A stretch of 64,000 nt of DNA, taken from contig NC_079384.1 in the NCBI RefSeq assembly GCF_021018895.1, forward strand, positions 8,550,140 to 8,614,139, in the 5' to 3' direction. A program made the translations under genes and the position numbers. Positions within the stretch are counted from its first letter, which is position 1. Each line of letters begins with the position of its first letter. The notes beneath the pieces were generated by a model. It worked only from the letters and a program-made list of their open reading frames with translations. It had not been told where the DNA came from and did not search any database. Positions 1 to 12,700 of the stretch are shown here, piece after piece. Source of the stretch: Seriola aureovittata (Eukaryota; Chordata; Actinopteri; Carangiformes; Carangidae).

Positions 1-1560
1 TCGATTCATGGTAAACTTGTCAGGAGTGCATGCCAGGACCACTAAAACTATTGGAGTATTACAGATAAAGTGTTTCAGGTTTGGGCAATATGTCAATACA
101 TAAAGTGAGAGATTTGCTATTTTTCTATATATTGTTATATTGATATGATCTCTTGTTGTATTATGCCAATGTGAGTGATGTTGGAAATCAGCGAATAAGA
201 CTGCTTTAAGGCAACACTGGGTTCATAGGATTTTTGGATCAGGATCATAAGATCAGTGTAATGAAATAATGTGATTTTTCAGGAATTCTAATTCAATCAA
301 ATTGGCTAAAACCATACATTCCAGTCTGGCTATGGTACAAAATGTCTCTCGATTGAATTTCTATATTTCCATATTCCTTTATTATGACATATGACACATG
401 ATTTTGCAATGTAAATTTCATATTATCCATCCATCCATTGTCCAATAATATAATATTGTCTAATATGATTAGATGATGATAATTACATTTGCAAGCAATG
501 AAAAGTATATTCTAACAATCAGACACTCATATTTTCTTCCACATTTAAATAATTAATGCTCTGAACTGGCCTGTATGTTTTAAATGAATACATTCATCTC
601 AATCTATTTGGACCTCATGCAAATAAGTGTCTGTAATGTTCTTTTGTAGGTAAAAATGGTACTAAAGAAAAGTGTTAATCATGTCTTTTTAAACTGATTC
701 TTTTCCTTGTCACCCTGCTATGATCAGCCCATCTATAACACTTGACAAGAGTTGCAACATAAACACAAGTTTACTATTGCTTGGCTCGATACCTGCCAAC
801 AAGTATTTATTGTACTAGTTACTAATTAAGCTGATTGGGTTGTCAGACCTGACTGACAGGCTTTATGTTTACACTGGTGTGGTATTACACTGATTCAATG
901 AGCTATACTGAGGTTACTGATTTGCATGAAGGATAAAAAGAAAGAATGTGAAATGGAAAATTTCATGAAACTCAAACTCTTGACTTACAATTCCTTGTCA
1001 CTGTTGATTTAAACTTATGACATTTTTCAATTCAAATAAACAAACTGGACAAATGCTATTTGTGTTTTGTTTGTATAGTATTCTAATGGCAGTTATTGTA
1101 AGATCTATGAAAAGAAAAGATATAAAAGGGAGATTTTGTAACTTTTGCTGGGCAGCCCCCATGGCTACAAGTGACATTTACAGATCGGCGCTGTGTGTTT
1201 ATGTCTTTGCTTAATTACTCATGAGTGTATTTAACTGAACAAAGGTGGGTTTTATTGTTAATGGGTTCAAATTTTAATTTTAAGAAAGTTAAAACTGTTA
1301 TTTCACAGTGTAAGCTATAGTGACTGTTGGCTTGTTATGAAAAAAAACTTTCTATCAAACTTTACAGACATTTAGCCATCCTGTGTTCTGACCCGACTGT
1401 ATTTTCACTTAAAACTACTGTTGAAGATCAAACTCAATCATTAACCAAATATTTTCAAACAATCACATCTTTCTTGCCCGCCCTGAAAGAGTATCCATGA
1501 GCGCTCTTCAGTAAAAGCTCTTTATTTTCTCTCCATCTAAATGCTCTTTCTCTGCTTACA
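1..1560. other. non-coding lead-in, probably intron or upstream flank of the Ig gene
   Basis: AT-rich sequence with no convincing exon. The 65-codon open frame at 1017-1214 has no splice signals or family resemblance. The first Ig exon opens in phase 1 and no signal-peptide exon is visible here, so the leader exon of the Ig gene probably lies off the left edge or is too short to recognise. Confidence 0.5.
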
Positions 1561-1561
1561 G

Positions 1562-4500
1562 TGTCTCCAAGTGAAATTCAGGCCAGCCCAAACACAAATG
1601 CAACCCTCCCCTGCAATGTGACGCTTCCCGATTCTGTAAAAGGGGACAAAATGGATCAGTCTCTCCTCAACGTCAACTGGATAAGTCACGGCTCTGACAT
1701 CGCCTTATTCGGGAAAGCAGCAACACAAATAAAGGAAGGCTTCAGCTGGGACACCAGTCAATTTGTCAGTGGGGACTTTTCACTGACCATCCTCAGCGCT
1801 AGTCTCGACCTGCAGGGGTTGTACGAGTGCACAGTCAGCTACAACTCCACAATGGTGCACTCCAGTAGCGTTACATTTGGTATCCTTGGTATGTCTGTGT
1901 TCAGTTGTTGAGATTTGGGCTTTAGGTGCTCAATTCAAATATTTCAAATACAAATTTCTTCTACTTCTCCCCTCTTTAGCTTCCCCTACTCTCTCAATCC
2001 CCGAGCAGTGGGTGGTGTTGGAGACAGAGAGCCAGCTTAATTGCCGTGCAGATGGTTTCTACCCTCCTTCTGTCTCTTTCTCCTGGACCAGAGATGGGCG
2101 AGTGATTCAGTCTCTCTACCAGATTGAAGGTGAACAGACTCCAGATGGTTACTACATGGCTGTGGGCAACCTCACCTTCTACCCTTCTCGTGAGGACCAG
2201 AATGTGACCTTTGGCTGTAAAGTGTCACACAATGGCAGCTATCAAGAGCTGGATTTCCAACTCAACATCACCTGTGAGTGACGCAAAGATGTTAATCAGT
2301 CAGTACAGCACAAACTGTGATAAAAACTGTTAATCTGATGAAGCCAAACGCTTTTAATACTGTCTTTGTCAGATCTCCCCTCTGTTAGACTTTCTGCCGT
2401 GCCATCACACTCAGGCAACATTCCTCTCACGCTTTACTGTGACCTGGAGAGTTTCTACCCAGAGGACGTGTCTGTGTCCTGGGTTCAAAATGGCACAACC
2501 CTCCCTGAGCCCCCCGCCACTGACCAAAACCCAGACGGGACCTACAGAACCAGACGCTATTATACTTTAAGCCCCGAGCAGAGGGAGCAAGGTGGGAAAG
2601 TGGAGTGTGCAGTAAGCCAACCTGGGGTAGTGCACCCAGTCAGCGGCTCAGCCTTCCTGGAGACGCTGGATCCTCAAGGTGAAACATACCACTAAATTCA
2701 GTAGAGTACAGACCTATTTTTCACGGTACATTTGACAAGATAACATGCATGCAGTGACTTACGAGAAGTAATGCATGTCTGAGAACAACAGAACAAAACT
2801 GGCTGCCTATTAACTATACTGCTGTGCTGCTTTTAGAGGCAGTTGCACAATTGCTTGTAACTTGCTCGTTTGGTTCTTGATGGTTCTTGATACTTTGTTC
2901 CTGATACTTACAGGAAACACAATGCATAGTTTAGTGATTCACTATTCAGGATTCCTCCTCATGTGTCTTCTCTCACATGTTTCCTTTCAGATGAGGATCC
3001 AGTGTTGACTAAATCAGCCAAAGCATCTGTGGCTATGATGTGTATTTCTATAGTGCTGGTCTTCCTGCTATGCTTCGGCTTTTCGTGGAGGAGAAGGGAT
3101 GGTGAGTCAGAACCAGTCATGCAGTTGAGGGAATGGTATATACTTAGCTTGTGCCCCTTTAAAATGAAGCCAACCCTTATCATGGGTTATTCTTCTTCTT
3201 TTTTGAGAAGGCTTTTTGGAGGCCTTCTGGGGGGGGGGGGGGGGGGGCCTTAATTTCAACAAAAAAAGACATGACTTTGTGAGACAGAACCATCTTTTGA
3301 CCCCTCAGATTTACTTTTGGACCCCATATGGGTGATGTGACCCCTATGTTAGGAATATACAAGCAGACAAATAAAGATCTATTGTTGCCATTTTCAAGCT
3401 TCCAGTTTTACTTTAAAACAATTATCATCAAAACTCTTAACTGGCATATGCTGTACCACATTTCCACAACTACCATGTTGAATTAACTAAACTGTGAGCA
3501 CACATTACGATATATACAGTGGGTTTCAGGAAGACTTAATCAGGACTTATTGCGCAATAGCTGCCAACTCAGCACCTCTTTCTCTCACTATCCTTTTTTG
3601 TTCCCTTCAACCCCCCCCCCACTCCCCCCCCCCCACTCAGAGAAGCAGAAGTCTCTCAGTGTGTCGGGGATCATCCTCCCTCCACGCGTGATTGTAGGTC
3701 AAAAGGGCAGGGTGACAGTGAGCATTGAAGGCAGGAGGGTGGACCGAGTCCAGACTGCATGGTTCCTCAATGACAGGCCTATCTCTGACACCTCATTCAC
3801 AGGTAGGAGACCTTACACACATCCAGATAACCAGCGGCTACTGGTGAATGCTTCTTTTACCTCTTAAACCCGGATCAGCAATCACAAACTCATGCCGTGC
3901 ACATTCTTCAAACTCACAGACATTGATCTGAAATTCTGGCTCAATTTTGGGGAAACCTGTGCACAGATCACCTAGAATATTCTCATTACGTGGAGTGGTG
4001 TAGTCTTATAAAACATGTCTTGCTTTTGAATATTTGACTGTAAACACTTTAATTGTGTTTTCAGTGAAAAGTTGGAGCAAGCTGATACAAAGTATATGAT
4101 GACTGTTAGGCAGAGCGGAAAGACTATTTTTCCAACCTTTAAGAATAGTTCATTATTTTGGGAAATGCACTTATAACTCACATCTGTAAGCTGAATTGCA
4201 GTTAATTGAAAGTTCACCGAATAACAGATTATATGTCTTGTTATTATTGTTATTATTATATTATATTTAAATGTTACATTATATGTAAATGTTACAAAAG
4301 CCAAAATATTAAAACAACACATTTCAGTTGTAATGTGCCAGATAACCTCTTGGCCGGGAACAGTGATTTGTTGTCATGGTGAGGTTGCAAAGTAGGTAGA
4401 AAGATGGATTTTACACATTTTTTATACAAATTAAAGAAGCAAGATATAATGTGTTAGCAGAGTTGGACAGAACCTGGCCAGTTGTTTCCACCTATATCCA

Positions 4501-7500
4501 GTCTTTGTGGTAAGCTAAGATAACCAGCTGCTGATGTAACTTCATTATTTACCATGCAGCCATGGGAGTGGTATCAATCTTCTCATGTAACCCTCAGTAA
4601 GAAAGCAAATGACGATGTTTCCCAAAATGTTAACCTCTTCCTTTAAAGCTACACAAGGAAAAACAAAGGTGGGTTGGTTAAATAGTCAATATATTAAAGA
4701 AATGGGAAATAAAATGTGTTTGGAATGATGTGATAAATAATGATACATTGAAGTGTATGATGGCACATGAAATATCTTTTACACTACTCCTAAAACATAC
4801 CATGTTTTCTCTTTTACACTTTAATTCCTCTAACACTTTACAACCTTACACACATAGGGACCTCCAAAGCTAACTTTAACTGCCTCTATAACCCTCTAAC
4901 CACCATCCATTTGCCCTACGGTCTAACTCTCACTTCCCCAGTATCAGAGAAGGGTCCTCTGCTGCGATCCAGAGGCGAGATGGGTTACTACAGGCTGCAC
5001 ACTCAAGGGCCACTGCACTCATCTGGAAGTGGCACTCAACAGCTGATCTCCGCGCTCACCTTTATCCCTCAGATTTCAATCCACAAGGCGGCAGTGTTTA
5101 AGTGTCAGGTGTCCTACATAGGCAAGGACAAGATCGTGGTGGAGAGGGTGTCAGAGAAGTTTACTATTCTGTGTAAGAAAGGATTTTTTTCTCTCATTCA
5201 TTTTTCCGCTACTTCTCTATGATTTTCACAATTTCCGCAATAGAATTTTTTGAATATTTTCTCTCTCAGCTGCTCCTGAAGTATCAGAGATCCAGCTGGC
5301 AGAGACACCAAATGACTCGGGTAAGGCAATAGTTTATCCTCTTGTTGAAGTTCATTATATGTTAAAAATCCCTGGTTGTAAGGGGCTACATCGCTGAACT
5401 TTCTGTCTCCCAGATGTCATCAGCCTGACAGTATGGGCAACACATTTCCATCCAGATGTCATTACCTTCCGCTGGTTCTGTCAGGGGGGTGAGTTGAGCC
5501 CTGTGGCCTCCCAGGCCTCATCCTCCCCTCGTCCCAATTCAGAGGGCTTCTTTTCAGCCTACAGCCAGTGTAAATTGCCACGGAGTGAACTGGAAAAGGG
5601 AGGCACAAAAGTGTGGGTCAGTGTCCACCACATCGCCCTGAAACAGCCGGTCACCCGTGAAACCAAAGGTAAGAAAGAGAGGAAAAAATAGGCATCACCT
5701 TTAATGTCACATTTTAAAAGATTAAAGCTTAATTTTCCGCTTGATCCCAAATAGGCTTCATGAAGAGTCCATGTGTGTCCGAAATCGTCGGCTCCACTTC
5801 TTCCCCTGATCAGACTTTGACCTTGGGATGTGAAATCACAGATTTCTACCCTCCGAACATATCAGTCACTTGGCTGAAGCTCAGAGAGGGAGAGCAAGAC
5901 GACAGAGAGGAGGAGGTGTTCGAGGGAGGAGAGATGTGGGGCCCCGTACAGACTCATCCCAGAATCTACAGGGCCACAGCCACTCTGAAGAGAAGGATAA
6001 CGATTCAGGAGAAGGAGAGAAGAGGAGGGATTATTTGTAGAGTGGAGCACTGTTCCCTACACGAGCCTATTGAGAGACACTGGAGAAATGTTGACATTGG
6101 TATGAATCATTATAGGTAGTTTTACTCTCAGCAACTTTTTCTTTTGCTGTTATCCTTACAATGAGGAGGAACCTAAAGAAAAAAAAAAAACATATTGACC
6201 TGCTTCTGTCTCTTCATTAACTAACACTTTCTGTTTTTACTCCCCTCAGTTGCTCCCTCCATTCCTTCATCGATCTCAGTCTGTTGGAGCAGTGAAGGGG
6301 TTGGTGTGTTCTCTCTCCTGTTGAAGGGAGGTCACCCGAAGGTCAAATTACTCTGGGCAGCAGGAGGACCCACTCTCTCACCGCTGGTGTCCAGTGAAAC
6401 AGAGGAGATAGGAGATGACGGGCAGAGGGAGCTGAAAAGCGTGTGCGCCCTGGAGAGGTCTACAAGCCTGCCAAGTCACACAAACAAACAGCCGGAGAGA
6501 CAGAAGAACGGACATGCAATAAGTATTTGTCATTCATATATATATATATAAGTTTTCTTTTATACGTGCATCTTTTTTTTTAAGATAAAAATGATTTGCT
6601 GATGGTGAAGAATTGCCGTTAAAATGTGAGAAAACTTTTCCTGCTTCTTTGCAAAATGATCAGCGTTAAATAAAACACACAGTACCTGTTGCATCATGGG
6701 AAGTGTGGGAGCCAGCATATACACTATGTTGGAGCTTAAAAATGATTACTGAGAGTCAGAGTATCCTAACCTCTGGTGCAGTGATTTTTGTTGTTGTATC
6801 TCTTGTAAGACTCCCTATTTTATTGAAGTGCTATTTTCAATTGATGTAATGCTGCTATAAAACATGGAGAAGGTGGAGGAATTATTTCATTCAGAACTTT
6901 ATTTACAGTTGTATTCGATCTAAAATACCCTTTCAGCTCACTACCTCTGCAGAGTATGCCCTTTCTGCTGAAGCACCTTTTTGCCAATTAGTTGGTGTTG
7001 CACTCCTGCTCAGGCCACACCATGACCTTTCTGATGTGTCTTGGAAGAGGAGTATGGTTTGCAGTCTTTGTGTCTGTATACAGAAATGTGCAGCCTTAAC
7101 TCCCCGCTGGTGTTACTTTACAGAAACAAAAGCTGCTGTTACAGACCCCGACACTGAAGGAATAGAATACATCGATGAAAAAGTGGATGGAGAGAATAAC
7201 AACATTGACAGGGATGAGGAGACAATGTCGGAAGTGGACGAGGACAGTGACAAAGAGAGAGAGGAAGAGCCAGGCGCATTGCACATTAACAGAGTCAACC
7301 TGAGTAAAGGTCCCAGAGAAAATGAGGCGGCACGTTTGAGAGTCTGTGTGGAGGTCACACACCCTGCACTCAAGCTTCCTGTTTATCGAACCTGGACAGG
7401 TAAGACGGTGCAAACAATTTACTCATGCAGTCACAGAGATTAAGAAGCATAACGGTGAGGAAATACAGCAAGGGAGTTAGTGACAGATTACGAAAGGAAC

Positions 7501-7631
7501 TGCAAGCAACTGTCATTTTGTTGCACAAGAAAAAGGTAAATCTCTACCAACAGGAAATTTGTTCATGTTTAGTTCTTGATCTTGTGCCGTCTTTTTCAGA
7601 GCCCAATGAGGAAATTTCATCTTCTGCGTGA
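1562..7631 (+). CDS. multi-Ig-domain membrane protein with mid-protein transmembrane exon (5' partial)
   Basis: Twelve exons join in frame: 1562-1888, 1980-2273, 2373-2678, 2991-3101, 3641-3802, 4942-5172, 5270-5320, 5414-5668, 5755-6099, 6250-6522, 7124-7399, 7600-7631 (stop). The first three encode a V-like domain and two C1-set domains, each with a Cys pair and the core Trp, with tapasin/SIRP-like motifs such as GFYPPSVSFSW and SFYPEDVSVSW. The fourth encodes a hydrophobic helix followed by WRRRD, a stop-transfer pattern. The rest encode about four further C1-like domains, an acidic insert (exon 7124-7399) and a short tail. Every complete internal exon is a multiple of three in phase 1-1. 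About 886 residues lie in the window; the leader is missing. A role as an immune or adhesion surface receptor is inferred from the fold only. I do not recognise an orthologue. Two fused or tandem genes is the alternative. Confidence 0.7.
2991..3101 (+). other. transmembrane exon of the Ig gene
   Basis: A 111-base exon encodes DEDP, a short linker, about 21 hydrophobic residues (ASVAMMCISIVLVFLLCFGF) and SWRRRD. It is flanked by a pyrimidine-rich acceptor (ttcctttcag) and the donor gtgagt. It is phase 1-1, so skipping it would keep the frame between 2678 and 3641. If the intron were retained instead, the frame would stay open into 3253, giving a short tail. Confidence 0.75.
3229..3247 (+). repeat. 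19-base G run in the intron after the TM exon
   Basis: An uninterrupted G homopolymer lies about 130 bases downstream of the transmembrane exon donor. The same intron ends with long C runs at 3611-3620 and 3624-3634, next to the acceptor of the following exon. Confidence 0.9.
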
Positions 7632-7919
7632 AAGACCTGATGTCTGAAGAGTGCCTCTCTATTTCATATATCCCATATAATATATCTAATATACTGTATG
7701 TCTCTATAGTAGATATAATGTATTAGTCATGTTAGAATGTCCAACTATCTTTCATGTGGTTTTGCTTCATTTTTGGTCTTTATTTATTATGAACTGTCAT
7801 CTATTACTTTTTTCTTCCAACCTCATGATTTTTACAAATGCTCATATTTTTGTACCAAACATTTTACAATAATAATCGATCTCTGTGGATTTTTTTTTCT
7901 TTCTAAATCTCCATTGGAA

Positions 7920-7925
7920 AATAAA
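7920..7925 (+). terminator. polyadenylation signal of the Ig gene
   Basis: AATAAA about 290 bases beyond the stop codon, the first good hexamer in that orientation after the last exon. Confidence 0.5.
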
Positions 7926-7931
7926 ATCTAA

Positions 7932-9489
7932 ATCAAATTTTTTGGAGAGATGTCGTTTTGAGTCAACAGGCAATGTTTACTGTGCTTCTCTTCCGTTCAT
8001 TGTTCTGTGCAAAACAGATATCTGTTGCTTACCACTGCTCCTAAAATAAGGTGTCATTTCAAAATAGAGGCCACTTCTGGTTTTTTGTGGTTTTTTTCTA
8101 CACTCTGACCACAGGAGCGTCACTTCACTGTGCTGCTGCACGGAGGAGGTACTGTGTGGTTGAACTGAATAATTGAGATGTTTAGTTTGGAACTTCCTCC
8201 TCAGAAAAAACAGATGTACTAGAACAGTAGATTCTAGTGTCACACAATGCTATACATTTCACAAATATCATATTGTAGGGTACATGACCAATAAAACAAT
8301 ATACGTTTATTCAATTAACAGTGCATACAGTTTGTATGTATTGTATAATATTATACAAGATCAGCAACCTGTAACATTTTAAACAAAATTATGAGCTAAA
8401 TCAAAACTAAGATTCTTTGGTTTATAGACACATATCTTTAATTATAGACCCTTTAGTGACGAACATTTTGCTGACGAGTGGCAACAAGTTCAGTTGTGGT
8501 GTACAATAATGGTAGTATCAAAATCAATGTAGCAGAACCAGAGATGTCATGTTTAATCCAAGCAGTCTTCCTGCTTGTCAAACCCCGGTGCCTACGTTAC
8601 CCACAATGCAACTCGACTCAATTCCTGGTGTGTTGGATGAGTTTTAAAGTTAACCAACTGACTCAGTAGTGTCAGATACACAACAATATCTAGCTTGCTA
8701 AAATTAGCTACTTGTTAGCAGAAGCTACTGGTCATACCAGAACAAGTAAGGCTGTAGCAGCAAAACCACTGAGTGCATTGAGTGTATTGCATTGTGAACT
8801 GGCGTGTTTTATTGCTCATGCATCTAACTCTTTATATGTCAGATGAAGAATATATTATTTTTACTTACTTCACTAAAAGTGTATAGTGTGGCTCTAAGCT
8901 CATCCTTAAGTCCTGTCTGGCTGGGATTTGATATTAAGTTAACCAAGCCCTAAATATGTCAACAAGGACTAAGATCTTTGTCTTTTTAGGGAAGATGTGT
9001 CCTAATGACAGTCACACATAATCAGCCATGAAGAAATGTCTTCAGACAGGGGCTCCTTTTGTTTTTCCGTCATAATTGTTTATAATGTGGAGGATCGTCA
9101 TAGCGCCCTGCTGTGTAAGCAGACCTCTGTCAAAAGAGTGACTCACCGAGCAAAACACAGAAACCACCACGTTTCTCTGTGGCCTGGTTTCTCACAAGCT
9201 CTTTTCACATCCGCAACACGTAGACTTGATGCACTGGCGACTCAGCTGCGTTAATCACCCTCTTCCTCATAATGATACACCGGACATATGTCAGTATGAG
9301 GAACTGAACCGTGACTAGTGTTTCAACCTGGTCACGTTAGGATGCAGCTTGATGTTAAGTTACATGTGTAGGAAAATTTAAAACTGACAGGCGATTTAGA
9401 TTCCCCCCCCCCCTCCCCATCACGGTTACTCCCAAAGGAAAATTGCCTAAGTCAGATGGTCAGAGAGTCAACGAGGACGAAGTTTGACG
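7932..9489. other. intergenic region between the Ig gene and apobr
   Basis: No ORF here has splice support or a recognisable product. The last few hundred bases, including a C run at about 9405-9415, should hold the apobr promoter; no TATA box is evident. Confidence 0.5.
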
Positions 9490-9685
9490 ATGGACCCTGA
9501 CAGTCCCGTTTCCAGGGTGGGGAGGACTTTTTGGACAGTTTGGGTGAGTTGCTGCATTTGAAACTAAGTTTCTAACGGGGGCTGCTGTAATTTTCATATT
9601 TGAAAACAGTAAAATGTGGATGCAAAGTCACCCCTCGCTTCCTGTGTGTCTGTCTACCTCTCTCTTACATAGATTGGATGTATGG

Positions 9686-9746
<61 letters not shown>

Positions 9747-12700
9747 GCACACACACACACACCCTCTCTCTCCCTCCCGTCTCTCTTTTTCTGTGTGTTT
9801 GTCTACCTTACACACACACACACACACACACACGTTTGTTTGTCTCCTAAATTCGAAATCACATTTGCTATATGAAGAACTTTGTGAAGCTCTTTGAGCT
9901 GCACTAACCTGTGTGAAAAGTGCTATACCAATAAAGTTTGATTGATTATTGGCATATGCCTGCAGACATATTGCACAGCTGACCGGCTGTACACTGACTA
10001 AAAGGTCTAAAGGCTTCACTTAAAGTATTTAATATTTGTAATACATTATTTGGTGGTTTACCAATTGAATACCGTCTGTATTTTGCTTTGAAATAGTGTG
10101 AGATTACACCGTTTTTATACGAATCTATAGGAAATTATCAGGAATTTATGGACACTACCTGCCCAGCACAAAGTAATTACTGTGCAGCATTTGGTAGATA
10201 AAGAGCCAGGTATAGAGGAGCAGTGGAGCAGACCTGCAGCTGAACAAAAAGGAAAGTAAATATTGAGCTTACATTCATCTGGTCACCTGATACATTACTT
10301 CAGATAAATGCTAATGTTGCTCCATGTCTACAGAATGTGTAAATAGTGAATGTAAAAATTAAAAAAAAAATTATGGGTAACACGTCTTCCATACCAACCT
10401 TCTAAGGTGTCAGTGTTGTGTTTGAAGCTCATTGCACTGCAACAAAAACTGAATAATAGAATTATTGCAGTTTTAAATGGAACCATAATTAATGTTATTA
10501 GTTATGCCCGCCCTGCTGTGAAAGAGGTCTGTTCACCCAGGATGTGTTAGAATAGGTTGAGGTCAGCCCTCTGAGGGGGGAAAGAACAAACCAAGCTCAG
10601 GAAACTATTTATGGACCTCACTCTATGTATGAGGGCACCGTCATCCTGCAACAGGAAGGGGCCTTCCACAAACTGTTGCTGCAAAGCCGGAAGGTATGAG
10701 GCTATTGTGTAAGTAGCCATCTACGGTACAGTAATGCTGTAGCCTGTATTTTCCTTAATTGGCACTAAGGGGCCTGTCCCAAGTAGCAAGTATATCCATA
10801 TACGTACAAACACATAGTTTTAAGTAAATGATTTAGAATCTATTTAGAACAAAGACATCAAGCACACATGGCATCCATTATAAGGAAAAAGTATGTTTTA
10901 TTTGAATCGCTTGAAGCAATTGAACAAGACAAATTATATTAAAAAAAGAGAAATGAGAACATGAATAGATCAAATGTTGATTTATTAACTAACCAAAAGT
11001 CAACTCTTTCTCTCTGTATCTTTCATAGTCCTATATAACCGAAGCTGTGAACAGATTCCTCAGGCCAGAGCCCACTAACACCGACAGCAATGACCCGAAT
11101 GCCTCCCAGCAATCTGCAGTTGACAGTGAGCCTGCTGACAGTGATCACCCAGAGGGTGACACTAGTGGAAGGGGTGACGATGAGGAACAGCTTCTTGAGA
11201 AAGCTTCTCTGCTTAGTTTATCACGGCCAGTTGTTGCCTGGGATCTTTGCACCACAGACATCGACTTGGGGCCTGTGGAAGAAAGCATGCAGTACAAAAG
11301 CCAGCTGAGTGGAGGTAATGAAAGCACAGCATCTGAGGAAGGTGAGGGGACGAGAGAGGAACAGTTAGGCCAAACAAGAAATGATGATGCAGGACTGCCT
11401 GTCACTAAAGATGCAAGAGCAAAAGAAGACGAAGAAGAAGAAAACCGAGATTGGAAATTGTACACTCATGGACAAGGTGAGATGCCAGAGAATGATGAGT
11501 ATGAAGAACAGGCAAAGATGGAGTCACGAAATCTTACAGAAGATGCGATGAGTGAAGACACAGAGGGAAATGGAAGAAAGGATGCTGAGGATGAGACTCA
11601 GGGGGCACTGGATGATCATCAAAAAATGGATGAAACCATGACAGAGATCCAAGTAAAGGAGGAAGATGATAAAATCCACCATGCAGATGAGAAAGATTTG
11701 GAGGCAGAAGACACTGATTTTAGTTTAGAAGAGGAGCTTAGCATGCCCATAGAAGAGGCAAGGGTAGAGAGGGATGAGGTGGTTACGGCATTGATGTATG
11801 AAGAAGTAGAAAACAGTTTGGGTGTGTTGCAGCTGGCCTCGGAAAATCAAAACAAGTATGATGAGGAGGCAAAACCAGTTGAGAATCAATTTTCAGTAGC
11901 TGAAGAGCTGTCAGAAAGTGATGTTGAGGGAGACAAAGGCATTACTTCACTGGAAGATGAATTACAAACTACCCTCAAAAAAAGTGGCAGTGTGTCAGAG
12001 GATGTTGGACAAGAGCATGCGATGGCTCATAGAAGTGAAAGTGATGAAGTTGAGGATGAAAGAGAAAAGGAGGATGAGAGCACAGTGGACGAGAGGGAGC
12101 AGAGTGAGGAAGAAACTGTCAATGATGCTGCAGACAATCAGGCAATAGATGAAGAGCCAGAGCAGGAAGAAGACGTCAAAACGGGTTCAGAAGACATTCA
12201 AGGCATTTTTATTGAACATGTTACATACAATGAAGAAGCCGTGCAAAACGCTGAGGCAGAGCTAGACACAGCTGAATTCACAGATGAAGAAAAGGAGGAT
12301 GTGGCTAAGGACACCGAAGTGCAAACCAAAACAAGAGAGATGGATGATGTCGATGGTGCAGTAACTGATGAAAAATCTCATGTGACAGCAACAGACATTT
12401 CGGCAGACGAGAGAGTTTGTGATGAAGAGGAGAGGCTTTCCAGCGAGACAGAAGACGACACAGAAAGTTGCATGGAAATAGCATGTACGTCCACCTCATT
12501 TACAGTAAAACCTGAAGGCGAGACCGGAAAGGAAAAAAGTGGAGAGTCTAAGAATATACCTCCAGGAATATGCGAAGGCTCGTTTGTTGTGTCGCAGGGG
12601 CTAAATTCTCCGACATCTGAGGAAACACAAGAGGGAGTTCCTGAATACAACAATGACCCTGGGCCAGATGAAAATACAACACAAAGCTTCCTGGATGTAG

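Noticed and set aside
61..1214. Signal-peptide exon for the Ig gene, including the frame at 1017-1214
   Set aside because: The frame has a hydrophobic stretch but no phase-1 donor leading to the exon at 1562 and no typical leader structure.
9104..9120. Possible CTCF site (TAGCGCCCTGCTG)
   Set aside because: Lacks bases in the core compared with the consensus spacing, so the match is poor.
9600..10019. Overlapping open frames in all three frames
   Set aside because: Translation of CT and CA microsatellites; no splice or start context.
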